This document shows, piece by piece, positions 46,028 through 54,979 of a stretch of DNA of 64,000 bases. The stretch lies in NCBI GenBank assembly GCA_963711455.1, contig CAVQEH010000002.1:248001-312000 (forward strand), read 5' to 3'. The notes below the pieces were generated by a model. It saw only the letters and a program-made list of their open reading frames with translations. It did not search any database and was not told the DNA's origin. How positions within the stretch are numbered: position 1 is the first letter of the stretch; each line of letters starts with the position of its first letter. The translations under genes and the position numbers were made by a program. This stretch comes from DATFVA01 sp963711455 (GTDB taxonomy: Bacteria > Bacteroidota > Ignavibacteria > Ignavibacteriales > Ignavibacteriaceae).

Positions 46028-47356
46028 ATGAGCGAAGTAACAACAAAGAAAGACACTGAAAAACTACCATATAAAGTGAAAGATATTTCACTTGCTGAGT
46101 GGGGAAGGAAAGAGATGAAGCTTGCTGAGGCAGAAATGCCTGGTCTTATGTCAATAAGAGAAAAGTACGGTAAACAAAAACCATTAAAAGGTGCAAGGAT
46201 TGCCGGATGTCTTCATATGACAATTCAGACAGCAGTACTTATTGAAACTCTCATTGAACTTGGTGCAGATGTACAATGGTCTTCCTGCAATATATTCTCA
46301 ACACAAGATCACGCCGCTGCTGCTATTGCCGCTGCAGGAATTCCTGTTTATGCATGGAAAGGTGAAACACTTGAAGAATATGAATGGTGTATTGATCAGA
46401 CATTGTTTTTCGGAAAAGAGAGAAAACCATTAAGTATGATCCTTGACGATGGTGGAGATTTAACAAATAAAGTTCTTGATGAATATCCTGAATTAGTAAA
46501 AGGAATAAATGGAATCTCGGAAGAAACTACAACAGGTGTGCACCGGTTATATGATAGAATGAATAAAGGCACTCTTCCGGTGGCAGCTTTTAATGTTAAT
46601 GACTCGGTTACAAAATCAAAATTTGATAATAAGTACGGCTGCCGTGAGTCCTTAGTTGATGCTATAAGAAGAGCTACTGATTTGATGCTTGCTGGTAAAG
46701 TTGCTGTTGTCTGCGGTTATGGTGATGTCGGAAAAGGTTCAGCCGAATCACTCGCTAATGCCGGCGTAAGAGTTATCGTTACTGAAATTGATCCTATCTG
46801 TGCGTTACAAGCATCGATGAGTGGTTTCCAGGTAAAGAAACTTGAAAATGCCATAAAAGAAGCAGACATAGTTGTTACTGCAACTGGTAACACGGATGTC
46901 GTTACAGGCAAACATTTCGAAACTATGAAAGATAAAACAATTGTCTGCAACATCGGTCATTTTGATAATGAAATTGATATGGCATGGCTGAATAAAAAAT
47001 ACGGCAATACAAAAGATACTATAAAGCCCCAGGTTGATAAGTACACAATTAATGGTAATGATATTATCGTGCTTGCTGAGGGAAGGCTTGTTAATCTTGG
47101 ATGTGCAATGGGACATCCGTCGTTTGTTATGTCTAACTCATTTACAAACCAGGTTCTTGCACAGATTGAATTATGGACAAATCATGATAAATACGAAAAT
47201 AAAGTATATGTTCTGCCAAAGCATTTAGATGAAATGGTAGCGATGCTGCATCTTGGAAAACTTGGTGTAGAATTGGAAACATTAACTCCGGAGCAAGCCG
47301 AATATATCGGTGTTCCTGTTAAAGGTCCCTTCAAGCCTGATTACTACCGTTATTAA
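46028..47356 (+). CDS. ahcY: Adenosylhomocysteinase
   Basis: Hydrolyses S-adenosylhomocysteine to adenosine and homocysteine with bound NAD. The 442-residue protein carries the NAD-binding GYGDVGKGSAESLA and the conserved NLGCAMGHPSFVMS, plus the SSCNIFSTQDHAAAA stretch near the N-terminus. The C-terminal ends KGPFKPDYYRY, the family's usual terminal pattern. It is second in a two-gene unit with metK and is closed by a strong terminator 8 bases after its stop. Confidence 0.97.
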   Translation: MSEVTTKKDTEKLPYKVKDISLAEWGRKEMKLAEAEMPGLMSIREKYGKQKPLKGARIAGCLHMTIQTAVLIETLIELGADVQWSSCNIFSTQDHAAAAIAAAGIPVYAWKGETLEEYEWCIDQTLFFGKERKPLSMILDDGGDLTNKVLDEYPELVKGINGISEETTTGVHRLYDRMNKGTLPVAAFNVNDSVTKSKFDNKYGCRESLVDAIRRATDLMLAGKVAVVCGYGDVGKGSAESLANAGVRVIVTEIDPICALQASMSGFQVKKLENAIKEADIVVTATGNTDVVTGKHFETMKDKTIVCNIGHFDNEIDMAWLNKKYGNTKDTIKPQVDKYTINGNDIIVLAEGRLVNLGCAMGHPSFVMSNSFTNQVLAQIELWTNHDKYENKVYVLPKHLDEMVAMLHLGKLGVELETLTPEQAEYIGVPVKGPFKPDYYRY

Positions 47357-47364
47357 AATATTAT

Positions 47365-47400
47365 TGTAGAGCGAGATTTATTTCGCTCTACACTTTTTTT
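47365..47400 (+). terminator. Intrinsic terminator after ahcY
   Basis: Perfect 10-base stem TGTAGAGCGA / TCGCTCTACA (47365-47374, 47383-47392) with an 8-base loop, followed by CTTTTTTTATT. It serves metK-ahcY and its far side lies at the end of the convergent AlaX-like gene. Confidence 0.92.
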
Positions 47401-47833
47401 ATTCCACCCTAAACCTTATCCTTAACACCCCTTCTTCATATTTTGTCGAGATAATTTTGAACTCACCTATTTCTGAAGTGTTTTTAACATGTTTTCCTAT
47501 GAAGGGACATGAATCATAATCACCAACTTTTATAATCCTAATGGTTTCTCCCACAGCATCCGGCAGCCTTTCGAGATTGTATAACTCAGATGCTTTCTCC
47601 CTTGGAACAAATTCCTCTTTTACATCAAAGTTCTGGCTGATTATATCATTAACTTTTAATTGGATATTCCCTATTTCATCTTCAGTTAAGTTTCTGTTAA
47701 AGCGATAATCACATTTAGATTTTTTCTTTTCAATATGATTACTGAACGAACGTCCGCAATTAAACATTCTTACCATAGTCTGATTCAGGATATGTTCAGT
47801 AGTATGCATTTCAGGAGGATATTCTTTTGCCAT
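47399..47833 (-). CDS. AlaX-like trans-editing protein (threonyl/alanyl-tRNA synthetase SAD domain)
   Basis: A 144-residue stand-alone editing domain, related to the second additional domain of threonyl- and alanyl-tRNA synthetases. Zinc ligands are seen as HTTEH (residues 10-14) and the C-x5-H motif CPFIGKH. These proteins clear mischarged alanyl-tRNA (Ser or Gly). The sequence is short, like AlaXS. It starts at ATG 47833 and converges with ahcY across a shared terminator. It forms a single gene. Confidence 0.85.
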   Translation of the reverse strand: MAKEYPPEMHTTEHILNQTMVRMFNCGRSFSNHIEKKKSKCDYRFNRNLTEDEIGNIQLKVNDIISQNFDVKEEFVPREKASELYNLERLPDAVGETIRIIKVGDYDSCPFIGKHVKNTSEIGEFKIISTKYEEGVLRIRFRVE

Positions 47834-47946
47834 ATTAATACAGTGATTATTAAATGATATCTTAAAATAAAAAGTAAAATCATTTAATTAAAGGATTGAA
47901 TCTTTCTTTGTTATATTCAATCTAATTAATAAAAAATAAGTTTAAG

Positions 47947-48273
47947 ATGGAAAAAGGTTTAAAAGAAATAGATCGGAAAAATATACTTAAGGATTTAAGC
48001 GCTAATCTTAAATTATATCTTCCTATTGAAGAGCTTGAGAGAATTCTTTCATTTGCAGTGATAATTTCAGAACAAAACACATTAATTTCTGATTATATCA
48101 GAATATTAAAAATCGAAGATCATATTATGATTCAGGAAAAAACAGATAAAAATGAAATTGCATTGCATTTAGTTAAAGACGAACAGGAAGCAACTGAATT
48201 TGTAAATGAGCGTCTGGAAACATATGAAAAAATGTGGGATGGCTGCGGATGCAAAATAAAGTATTACGATTAG
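47947..48273 (+). CDS. Small conserved-looking protein with a terminal CGCK motif
   Basis: 108 residues, hydrophilic, mostly helical by appearance. It ends in MWDGCGCKIKYYD; the CGC pair near the C-terminus suggests a metal or redox site. No family recognised. The ATG at 47947 follows AATAAGTTTAAG; ribosome site is weak. It lies between AlaX-like (minus strand) and the SpoVG-like gene. Real gene likely because frame is open with good codon pattern and the tail is unusual. Confidence 0.6.
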   Translation: MEKGLKEIDRKNILKDLSANLKLYLPIEELERILSFAVIISEQNTLISDYIRILKIEDHIMIQEKTDKNEIALHLVKDEQEATEFVNERLETYEKMWDGCGCKIKYYD

Positions 48274-48335
48274 TTCGCTAATACTTTTTGCAACTCGATT
48301 ACAGGAAATCAAAACCATTACGTGATCTCTAAGAA

Positions 48336-48389
48336 TCTGTGTCATCCGTTTAAACCACCTTCCTTCCGTGGAATTGCAGATGACACAGA
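48336..48389. repeat. Inverted repeat, TCTGTGTCATC / GATGACACAGA
   Basis: An 11-base perfect pair (48336-48346 and 48379-48389) encloses 32 bases. It is in the gap between two convergent short genes. The sequence resembles short intergenic repeats that recur in genomes of this group; no long T-run follows on either strand, so it is not a standard terminator. Confidence 0.6.
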
Positions 48390-48413
48390 ATATTAATTTA
48401 ATCTTCCCCGGGA

Positions 48414-48659
48414 TTATTTGTTAAATTCATTAATCGCCATTTTCTGGAGATCTTCTTTCATCTCTTTAGGCAGAATAACTGATTCATAATATTTCCCGTC
48501 TTTTCCCTTATCATTCGGTGGGGAAATAAACATTCCGTTAGTGCCGTTTAGAAGACGAAATCCCTTTATGACGATTTCATCATTCGTCTGAATATCGAAA
48601 AATGCAAGCAATTTTCCATTACCTTCCTGCTGCAATGGATTCATCCTGACGATCTTCAT
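48414..48659 (-). CDS. SpoVG-like protein
   Basis: About 81 residues resembling SpoVG/septation-protein family: a first beta-strand start MKIVRMNPLQ, then FFDIQTNDEIVIKGFRLLNG, the GLFI/GMFIS-type loop and PPNDKGKDGKYYESVILP. SpoVG is a nucleic-acid binding regulator. The start is the ATG at 48659 because an AAGGAGG lies five bases upstream; the 17 residues before it in the open frame are not coding. It is alone on the minus strand. The family call rests on pattern rather than on a catalytic motif. Confidence 0.7.
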   Translation of the reverse strand: MKIVRMNPLQQEGNGKLLAFFDIQTNDEIVIKGFRLLNGTNGMFISPPNDKGKDGKYYESVILPKEMKEDLQKMAINEFNK

Positions 48660-48664
48660 TTTAT

Positions 48665-48671
48665 CCTCCTT
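48665..48671 (-). promoter_or_regulatory. Strong ribosome-binding site of the SpoVG-like gene
   Basis: On the minus strand it reads AAGGAGG with a 5-base spacer to the ATG at 48659. It is the most complete Shine-Dalgarno sequence noticed in the window, where most genes have weak ones. Confidence 0.8.
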
Positions 48672-48937
48672 ATATTGTTTAGTGAATTTACCTGCAACAA
48701 AGTACCGCAAAGGTTTTGCTTCGTAATAAAATGTTTTAGTGATTCACACCTAATTCTGAATAAAGATCGATTGCGGGAGTTATGAAGATTAAAATCCTGA
48801 AATTCCCCTCCCTCATTCATTTCAAATTCTGATTATGAAGTTCTCAATTATATATTTAAATATCAAGTAATTTTTTAAAAAACATTGGCTCATCATTTCT
48901 TTATATTTATAAATAAAAAATATCTTCTTTATAAAAT

Positions 48938-51388
48938 ATGCCTCGCTGGTTAAAAATTACTATTGGTGTAATTGCTTCCATTATTATCGTTTTTATCGTA
49001 GGAGGATTCTTCTTTTATAAAATGCTTACTTCCTCTCTCCCGGAATATAATGGTGCAATCTATTCAACTGAAATTTCTTCTGAAATTAAAGTTTACAGGG
49101 ATAGCATGGCTATTCCATATATTGTTGCAAAAACTGATATGGATGCTGCTTTTGCTCTTGGTTATGTACACGCACAAGAAAGATTGTTCACGATGGATCT
49201 TGCGCGCAGGGCAGGTGCAGGGAGGTTGAGTGAAATTTTTGGGACCGAAACAATTCCTTTTGATATGATGTTTCGTACTGTTGGAATTAAACGAATGGCA
49301 GAGATGATTGAAAACAAAATGGATAAGCAGTCATATAAAATTCTGGAAGCATATTCACGGGGAGTTAATCTTTATATCAAAAATGCCAAAGGGCATTACC
49401 CGGTTGAGTTTGATGTTCTTAATTATTCACCTTATAAATGGAAGCCGCTCGACTGCCTGATTATTGGCAGAATGATGGCATGGGAATTAAATATCAGTTG
49501 GTGGACAGACGTTGTTTTCACCGAAATTGCTCAAAAGCTTGGTACTGAAAAAACTATGGAAATACTTCCTGATTATCCTGAGAATGCACCTTACGTAATT
49601 CCGCCGGAGCTAAAAAATCTTCCGAAGATTTCCAGTAATTTAATCGATACCGACAGGCAGTTCAGAAAATTTTTTGGGATAGAAGGAACTCATTTAGGAT
49701 CAAATAATTGGATTATTAATTCGAATTTATCAGCATCAGGAGCTACAATAATTGCGAATGATCCTCATCTTGGGTATAGCGCTCCCGGTAAATGGTATGC
49801 CGCTGTTATTCGCTGCAATGACTGGAATGCAGAGGGATATACTTTGCCCGGGGTTCCTGTTTTTGTAATCGGGAAAAACCAGGATATATCATGGGTTCTA
49901 ACAAATATTATGCTTGATGATGCAGATTTTTATGCAGAGAAAATAGATTCTTCGGGTAAAAATTATTTTTATGAAAATAAGTGGCACCCTTTACAGATTA
50001 TTAAAGATACAATTAATGTTAAAGATTCAGCATCTGTTTCTTTTAAAATAAAAATCACGGATCACGGACCGGTTATTTCAGATATTCATCCTTACAAAAT
50101 TTTATACCCCGGTACAAAGATAGACACATCGGCAATAAGTATGAGATGGACAGCTCAGGATTTCAGCGACGAGTTTACAGCATTCTTTAAAATAAATAAA
50201 GCAAAAAACTGGAAAGAGTTTAAAGAAGCGTTTGCTACTTATGCTGTCCCAGGACAAAATTTCGTATATGGAGATAAGGAAGGAAATATCGGCTATATTT
50301 TTGGCGGAAAGCTGCCGTTAAGAGATAAACAGAATCCTTCTTTTGTATTTGATGGAACCACAAACAAATATGACTGGAAAGGTTATGTGCCGGCAAGTGA
50401 AATCCCCTCTCTGTTTAATCCGCCGGAAAATTATATAGCTTCTGCAAATAATAAGACGATAAAAAATTTCAAATATCATATCTCAAATTTATGGGAACCG
50501 CCGTCAAGAATAGAAAGGATTACACAGCTTCTAAAATCCAAGCAGAAACAGTCGGTTCACGATTTTATGAAATACCAGATGGATTTTGTTTCTCCTTATG
50601 CAAAAGAATTAACAGGTTATATTCTTGGTGCATTTGAAAATATTAAAATATTAGATTCAAACCTGGAGCTTACGATTGAGCTGTTTAAAAACTGGAATTA
50701 TGAAATGAACCAGTACAGCCAGATTCCGTCTATCTATGCTGTATTCTTTAATCATCTTCTGCAAAATATTTATAAAGATAAAATGGGTCACGATATTTAT
50801 AACGAATTCCTTTTTACAACGAATGTTCCTTACAGAAGCGTAATGCAATTGATGGAAAAACCTGATTCGTGGTGGTTTGATGATTTATCAACCCCACAGG
50901 TAGAAACCCGTGATGAAGTAATTAGAAAAAGCCTTGCCCAGGCATTAACTGATCTTGAAAATAAATTCGGAAAAGATTTAAGTGAATGGCAATGGGGAAG
51001 GCTCCATCAGGCAATTTTTAAACATGCCTTCAGCGGGTTTTCTTCAATAATCGACAAAGTTATTGATATTGGTCCGTTTGATATAGGAGGAGATGGAACG
51101 ACAATTTTTAATACCGAATATCCATTTTATGAAAGCATAGAAAAGTTCCCGAGATTCAAACATTCAGAGTTTGAAAACAACCTTGGTCCCTCAATGAGAT
51201 ACATTTATGATTTTTCTCAACCCGACGTGTTTTACATGATACTAACCACAGGTGAATCCGGAAATGTAATGAGCGACCATTATAGCGATATGTCTGAAAT
51301 GTGGCTGCATGGAAAGTATCTGAAAATCAAAACAGATGAAAAATCTATTACTAATGAAAAGTACCTGTTGATAATAAACAAACGGTAA
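48938..51388 (+). CDS. Penicillin acylase family protein (Ntn hydrolase)
   Basis: An 816-residue precursor. An N-terminal membrane anchor (residues 5-28) leads into the alpha-chain domain, ending at the maturation site. The Ntn nucleophile is S255 in THLGSNNWII, followed by SASGATIIANDPHLG; the alpha-chain and beta-chain arise by autocatalytic cleavage before S255. Members hydrolyse penicillins, acyl-homoserine lactones or other amides. The substrate here is unknown; in bacteria without beta-lactam use, lactone quorum quenching or an amide in cell-wall or lipid metabolism is possible. It is a single gene. Confidence 0.92.
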   Translation: MPRWLKITIGVIASIIIVFIVGGFFFYKMLTSSLPEYNGAIYSTEISSEIKVYRDSMAIPYIVAKTDMDAAFALGYVHAQERLFTMDLARRAGAGRLSEIFGTETIPFDMMFRTVGIKRMAEMIENKMDKQSYKILEAYSRGVNLYIKNAKGHYPVEFDVLNYSPYKWKPLDCLIIGRMMAWELNISWWTDVVFTEIAQKLGTEKTMEILPDYPENAPYVIPPELKNLPKISSNLIDTDRQFRKFFGIEGTHLGSNNWIINSNLSASGATIIANDPHLGYSAPGKWYAAVIRCNDWNAEGYTLPGVPVFVIGKNQDISWVLTNIMLDDADFYAEKIDSSGKNYFYENKWHPLQIIKDTINVKDSASVSFKIKITDHGPVISDIHPYKILYPGTKIDTSAISMRWTAQDFSDEFTAFFKINKAKNWKEFKEAFATYAVPGQNFVYGDKEGNIGYIFGGKLPLRDKQNPSFVFDGTTNKYDWKGYVPASEIPSLFNPPENYIASANNKTIKNFKYHISNLWEPPSRIERITQLLKSKQKQSVHDFMKYQMDFVSPYAKELTGYILGAFENIKILDSNLELTIELFKNWNYEMNQYSQIPSIYAVFFNHLLQNIYKDKMGHDIYNEFLFTTNVPYRSVMQLMEKPDSWWFDDLSTPQVETRDEVIRKSLAQALTDLENKFGKDLSEWQWGRLHQAIFKHAFSGFSSIIDKVIDIGPFDIGGDGTTIFNTEYPFYESIEKFPRFKHSEFENNLGPSMRYIYDFSQPDVFYMILTTGESGNVMSDHYSDMSEMWLHGKYLKIKTDEKSITNEKYLLIINKR

Positions 51389-51556
51389 AACTTTGCTTCA
51401 ACCTGTCGGTAATATTTTAGGTGATTTTTTATTGAATGGCTTTTTAATTTTTATGATATAAAATTAGTCGTTGTTAGCTGGGGAATATTGAGAAAAAATC
51501 TTGATTCTCCTTTTTCGGAAAGAAATTATAAAAAATTAATTTAGAGGGAGAGGATC

Positions 51557-52156
51557 ATGAAAAAGGTTTTATTTTTCTTTTTTATCCTTTCGATTCAAAT
51601 ATTTTCACAATCTAAATTTGCTGTTGAAGCAGGGGGGGGAATAGATATGATTACAAGTACATTATATTCATCCAATGCTGATAACGGTTATTCCGTAATG
51701 ATATGCCCGGTATACAGTTTCAATGAAACGATTATGTTTATGGCTTCATTTGCATTTCATAGAGTGGAAGGTTACAACTACTACGGAGGGGTTGTACCTG
51801 CAATTTATCCAGGCTACAGTATTGATAATCCGCAAAAACCCAACATAAAAACTTATGATGTTTCGTTAGGAATGAGAGCCAATTTTTCGGAGAAACAGAT
51901 AACTCCATATTTTGTAATCAAAACAGGATTTTTATTTACTGACGTCCCTCTTAATAGTTCATATTGGTTAGGATATTATTCAGGATTTGGCAGGGAAAGT
52001 GACAGACGAATTGCTTATTACTTCTCACCAGGTTTAGGAGTTGATTTCAGACTCTTAAGCAACTTCAACATTTTGCTGGAAGGAAGATTCATGGTTAAAA
52101 CAGGAAACGAATATTCTTTTATACCACTCACTACAAGTATTATATATTATTTTTAA
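51557..52156 (+). CDS. Small outer-membrane beta-barrel protein
   Basis: A 199-residue protein with a signal peptide (MKKVLFFFFILSIQIFSQS) and eight or so amphipathic strands ending in aromatic residues, including the C-terminal strand SFIPLTTSIIYYF with final phenylalanine. It belongs to the OmpA-like or opacity-type barrels without a clear function. A clear AGGGAGAGGA lies just upstream of the ATG. No partner genes are seen. Confidence 0.75.
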   Translation: MKKVLFFFFILSIQIFSQSKFAVEAGGGIDMITSTLYSSNADNGYSVMICPVYSFNETIMFMASFAFHRVEGYNYYGGVVPAIYPGYSIDNPQKPNIKTYDVSLGMRANFSEKQITPYFVIKTGFLFTDVPLNSSYWLGYYSGFGRESDRRIAYYFSPGLGVDFRLLSNFNILLEGRFMVKTGNEYSFIPLTTSIIYYF

Positions 52157-52336
52157 TCATGTTTATTGAATTTCAAAAATAGATTTAAGATTTCCTTCCC
52201 TCCAGTAATTTTATTATTTTCAATCAAACTTATTTGAAAGAGAATGTTATATCACCTATATCATTTAACTCATATTTATACAATGAGATTTAATAATTAT
52301 TATAGTAAATTTCGAAACAATTTATAAATGCATTGA

Positions 52337-53302
52337 ATGAAAGTAATTGAACATTTAGAAAAAGCTAAAGAAGCTCTGATAAGTTTCGAATTAATTCCTC
52401 CGAAACGGGGTGGAGATATCACAAGTCTTATGGCTGTAATTGAAGACCTCATGAAATATAAACCACCTTTCATTGATATTACCAGCCATTCCGCCGAAGT
52501 TATTTATGAAGAAACACCTTCGGGAATCAGAAAGAAGATAAAAAGGAAAAGACCCGGTACTCTCGGAATCTGTGCTTTGATTCAGCATAAGTACGACATT
52601 GATGCCGTTCCCCATATTTTAACAAAAGGTTTTACACGCGAGGAAACTGAAGACTTCCTGATTGAGCTGAACTACCTTGGCATTCAAAACCTGCTTGCAA
52701 TCAGGGGAGATGACAGCGGTTATGATAAACCAATTCCCGAAGGAAAAAGTATAAACAAATATGCTTCTGATCTTGTGGAGCAGATAGCAGGAATGAACAA
52801 AGGTCATTACCTGGAAGAAAATCTTCTTGATGCGAAGCCCTCTAACTTTTGCGTAGGAGTCGGAGGCTATCCCGAAAAACATTTCGAAGCTCCTAACTTA
52901 AAGACTGACGTTGAATATGTTAAAAGAAAAGTTGATGCGGGTGCCGACTATGTTGTTACACAGATGTTTTATGATAATAAAGTTTACTTCCGTTTTGTTG
53001 ATCTTTGCAGAAAAGCTGGTATTAATGTTCCTATCATCCCGGGATTAAAAATTATAACAAATAAATCTCACCTTGTTACTGTTCCAAAGAATTTCTTTAT
53101 AAATATTCCTGAGGAATTAGCCGATGAAATTATAGCAGCTAAACCGGAACAGGTTCTGGATATCGGGGCTGAATGGGCGGCTAAACAGGTTGAAGAGCTT
53201 TTTGATAATAATGTTCCGGGTGTACATTTCTATATAATGCAGAATTCCAAACCTGTACAGAAACTAATGGAAAGGTTGAAGCTTTATAAAAGAATTGCCT
53301 GA
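52337..53302 (+). CDS. metF: Methylenetetrahydrofolate reductase
   Basis: A 321-residue FAD enzyme that makes 5-methyl-THF for methionine synthesis. Recognisable segments are the N-terminal SFELIPPKRGGDI with its glutamate, the middle GIQNLLAIRGDD and VTQMFYDNKVYFRFVDLC. It supports the methyl cycle with metK and ahcY 5 kb upstream. It begins an operon: the next gene starts 17 bases after its stop. Confidence 0.94.
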   Translation: MKVIEHLEKAKEALISFELIPPKRGGDITSLMAVIEDLMKYKPPFIDITSHSAEVIYEETPSGIRKKIKRKRPGTLGICALIQHKYDIDAVPHILTKGFTREETEDFLIELNYLGIQNLLAIRGDDSGYDKPIPEGKSINKYASDLVEQIAGMNKGHYLEENLLDAKPSNFCVGVGGYPEKHFEAPNLKTDVEYVKRKVDAGADYVVTQMFYDNKVYFRFVDLCRKAGINVPIIPGLKIITNKSHLVTVPKNFFINIPEELADEIIAAKPEQVLDIGAEWAAKQVEELFDNNVPGVHFYIMQNSKPVQKLMERLKLYKRIA

Positions 53303-53319
53303 GACTTACAAAATTTTGA

Positions 53320-54306
53320 ATGAAAAAAACGACTATTAAAAAATTGAAATGGGGAGTAGCCGGCTGCGGTAAATATGCCGAGTTCACTTTTATTCCCACC
53401 ATGCATATGATGAGAAAAAGCTCTGTACATGCTGTTTTCAGTAACAGTGAAGAAAGAGCCAAAGCCGTTGCACAAAAACATGGTATCCAATTGTACTTTT
53501 CAAATTATGATGATTTTCTCAAATCAGATATAGATGCAGTTTATGTATCAAGCGCAAATGCCGATCACTATAAGCAGGTAATTAGAACTGCAGAAGCCGG
53601 GAAAAATATTCTTTGTGAAAAACCTCTTGCTTTAAATTCAATTGAAGCTGAAGAGATGGTAAAGGTATGTAAGGAAAATAATGTAAAGCTTTCTGTTAAT
53701 TATGTTTTTCATTTTCATCCGCTTGTCAGGAAAGCAAAAGAAATTATTGAAAATGAAATGATTGGAAAATTTATTTCGGTGACAACAAATTTTAATATAG
53801 AAATCGCACCCAGCTCAAACTTCAGATATTCGAAAGCCGGAGGCGGCGGTGCATTAATGGATGTCGGAACCCATATGATTGATTTGCTGCGTTACTTCGG
53901 CGGTGAGATATTAACAATTTCCGGTGTAATGGATTCTGTTGTATACAACAGCGAAGTTGATGATTTCGCTTCTGCAATTGTAAAATTTGAAAACGGCGGT
54001 TACGGGTATTTTAATGTTTCCTTCAACAGCAAAAGAGCTTTTAACAGGATTGAAATCCTTGGTCACAAAGGAGCACTGAGTATTGAAAAAATGATTGCTA
54101 ACAGGCACTCACCTTCCAAACTTACCATTCTTCTTGAAGGAGAAGCAAAAAAATCTTTCAGGAAACGGGCAAACAAACAGCTTCAGCTTTTAAGATCGGT
54201 TCAGAAATCGTTTTTAAAAAATGAAGAACCTCTGGTAACAGGTGTTGACGGCTTAATCAATCTGAAAATTATGGAAGAGTTAAAAAGCAATGTCTTTAAA
54301 AGATGA
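53320..54306 (+). CDS. Gfo/Idh/MocA family oxidoreductase
   Basis: A 328-residue NAD(P)-dependent sugar oxidoreductase. The N-terminal Rossmann motif is GVAGCGKYAEFTFIP and the family signature is CEKPLALNS, in which K binds the substrate and cofactor. GGGGALMDVGTHMIDLLRYFGG is the second domain's conserved region. It overlaps the next gene, a class II aldolase, by 17 bases. A sugar-processing step is likely, but the sugar is unknown. Confidence 0.92.
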   Translation: MKKTTIKKLKWGVAGCGKYAEFTFIPTMHMMRKSSVHAVFSNSEERAKAVAQKHGIQLYFSNYDDFLKSDIDAVYVSSANADHYKQVIRTAEAGKNILCEKPLALNSIEAEEMVKVCKENNVKLSVNYVFHFHPLVRKAKEIIENEMIGKFISVTTNFNIEIAPSSNFRYSKAGGGGALMDVGTHMIDLLRYFGGEILTISGVMDSVVYNSEVDDFASAIVKFENGGYGYFNVSFNSKRAFNRIEILGHKGALSIEKMIANRHSPSKLTILLEGEAKKSFRKRANKQLQLLRSVQKSFLKNEEPLVTGVDGLINLKIMEELKSNVFKR

Positions 54307-54946
54307 TTTGATAAAAACCTGTCATAAAGTTTATGAGAAAGGATTTGTCTCTGCTTATGATGGAAATATTTCTGTCGCTACACCCGATAACACATTCCTG
54401 ATTACACGTTCAGGTGTGAACAAAGGGGATGTAACTGATAATGATATTCTGGAGATAGATTTCACCGGGAGAATTCTTAAAGGAGAAGGTAAAGTATCCA
54501 CAGAATACAAGCTTCATTTTTTTGCATACGCAAGAAGAAAAGAAGTAAATGCGATTGTTCACTGCCACCCGGTTTATGCCACAGCATTCTCGACCGCAGG
54601 CGAAGAACTTCCTCATTATATTTTTCCTGAAGTAATTTTAACTCTGGGCAAGGTTCCTTTATGCAAATATGCAACTCCATCCACGGAGGAGCTTCCTAAA
54701 AGCTTGATGCCTTACATCGATTTTGCCTGGGCATTTATGCTTCAGAATCATGGTGCGATAACACTTGGCAAATCACTGGAGGATGCATATTACAAAATGG
54801 AAAAGCTTGAGCACAGTGCCAAAACACTTTTTCTTGCAAGAATGATTGGCAAAGTAAATCCTCTTTCATCTGAACAGATAAATGAACTGATCTCTATTGC
54901 TGAAAGCACCTACGGCATTAAAGCAGGTGATAATATTAATAAATGA
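54290..54946 (+). CDS. Class II aldolase/adducin family protein
   Basis: A 218-residue zinc aldolase of the L-fuculose-1-phosphate type. Metal ligands are seen in AIVHCHPVYATAF (two histidines) and in LQNHGAITLG; the acidic residue near residue 72 is probably the catalytic glutamate. It cleaves ketose-1-phosphates to dihydroxyacetone phosphate and an aldehyde. The start overlaps the preceding dehydrogenase. With the orphan EutN shell gene 5.5 kb downstream one may think of a fucose/rhamnose microcompartment, but the rest of such a locus is absent. Confidence 0.92.
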   Translation: MSLKDDLIKTCHKVYEKGFVSAYDGNISVATPDNTFLITRSGVNKGDVTDNDILEIDFTGRILKGEGKVSTEYKLHFFAYARRKEVNAIVHCHPVYATAFSTAGEELPHYIFPEVILTLGKVPLCKYATPSTEELPKSLMPYIDFAWAFMLQNHGAITLGKSLEDAYYKMEKLEHSAKTLFLARMIGKVNPLSSEQINELISIAESTYGIKAGDNINK

Positions 54947-54979
54947 AAATAACCGGACTGATTCTATTAAGGAATCCTG

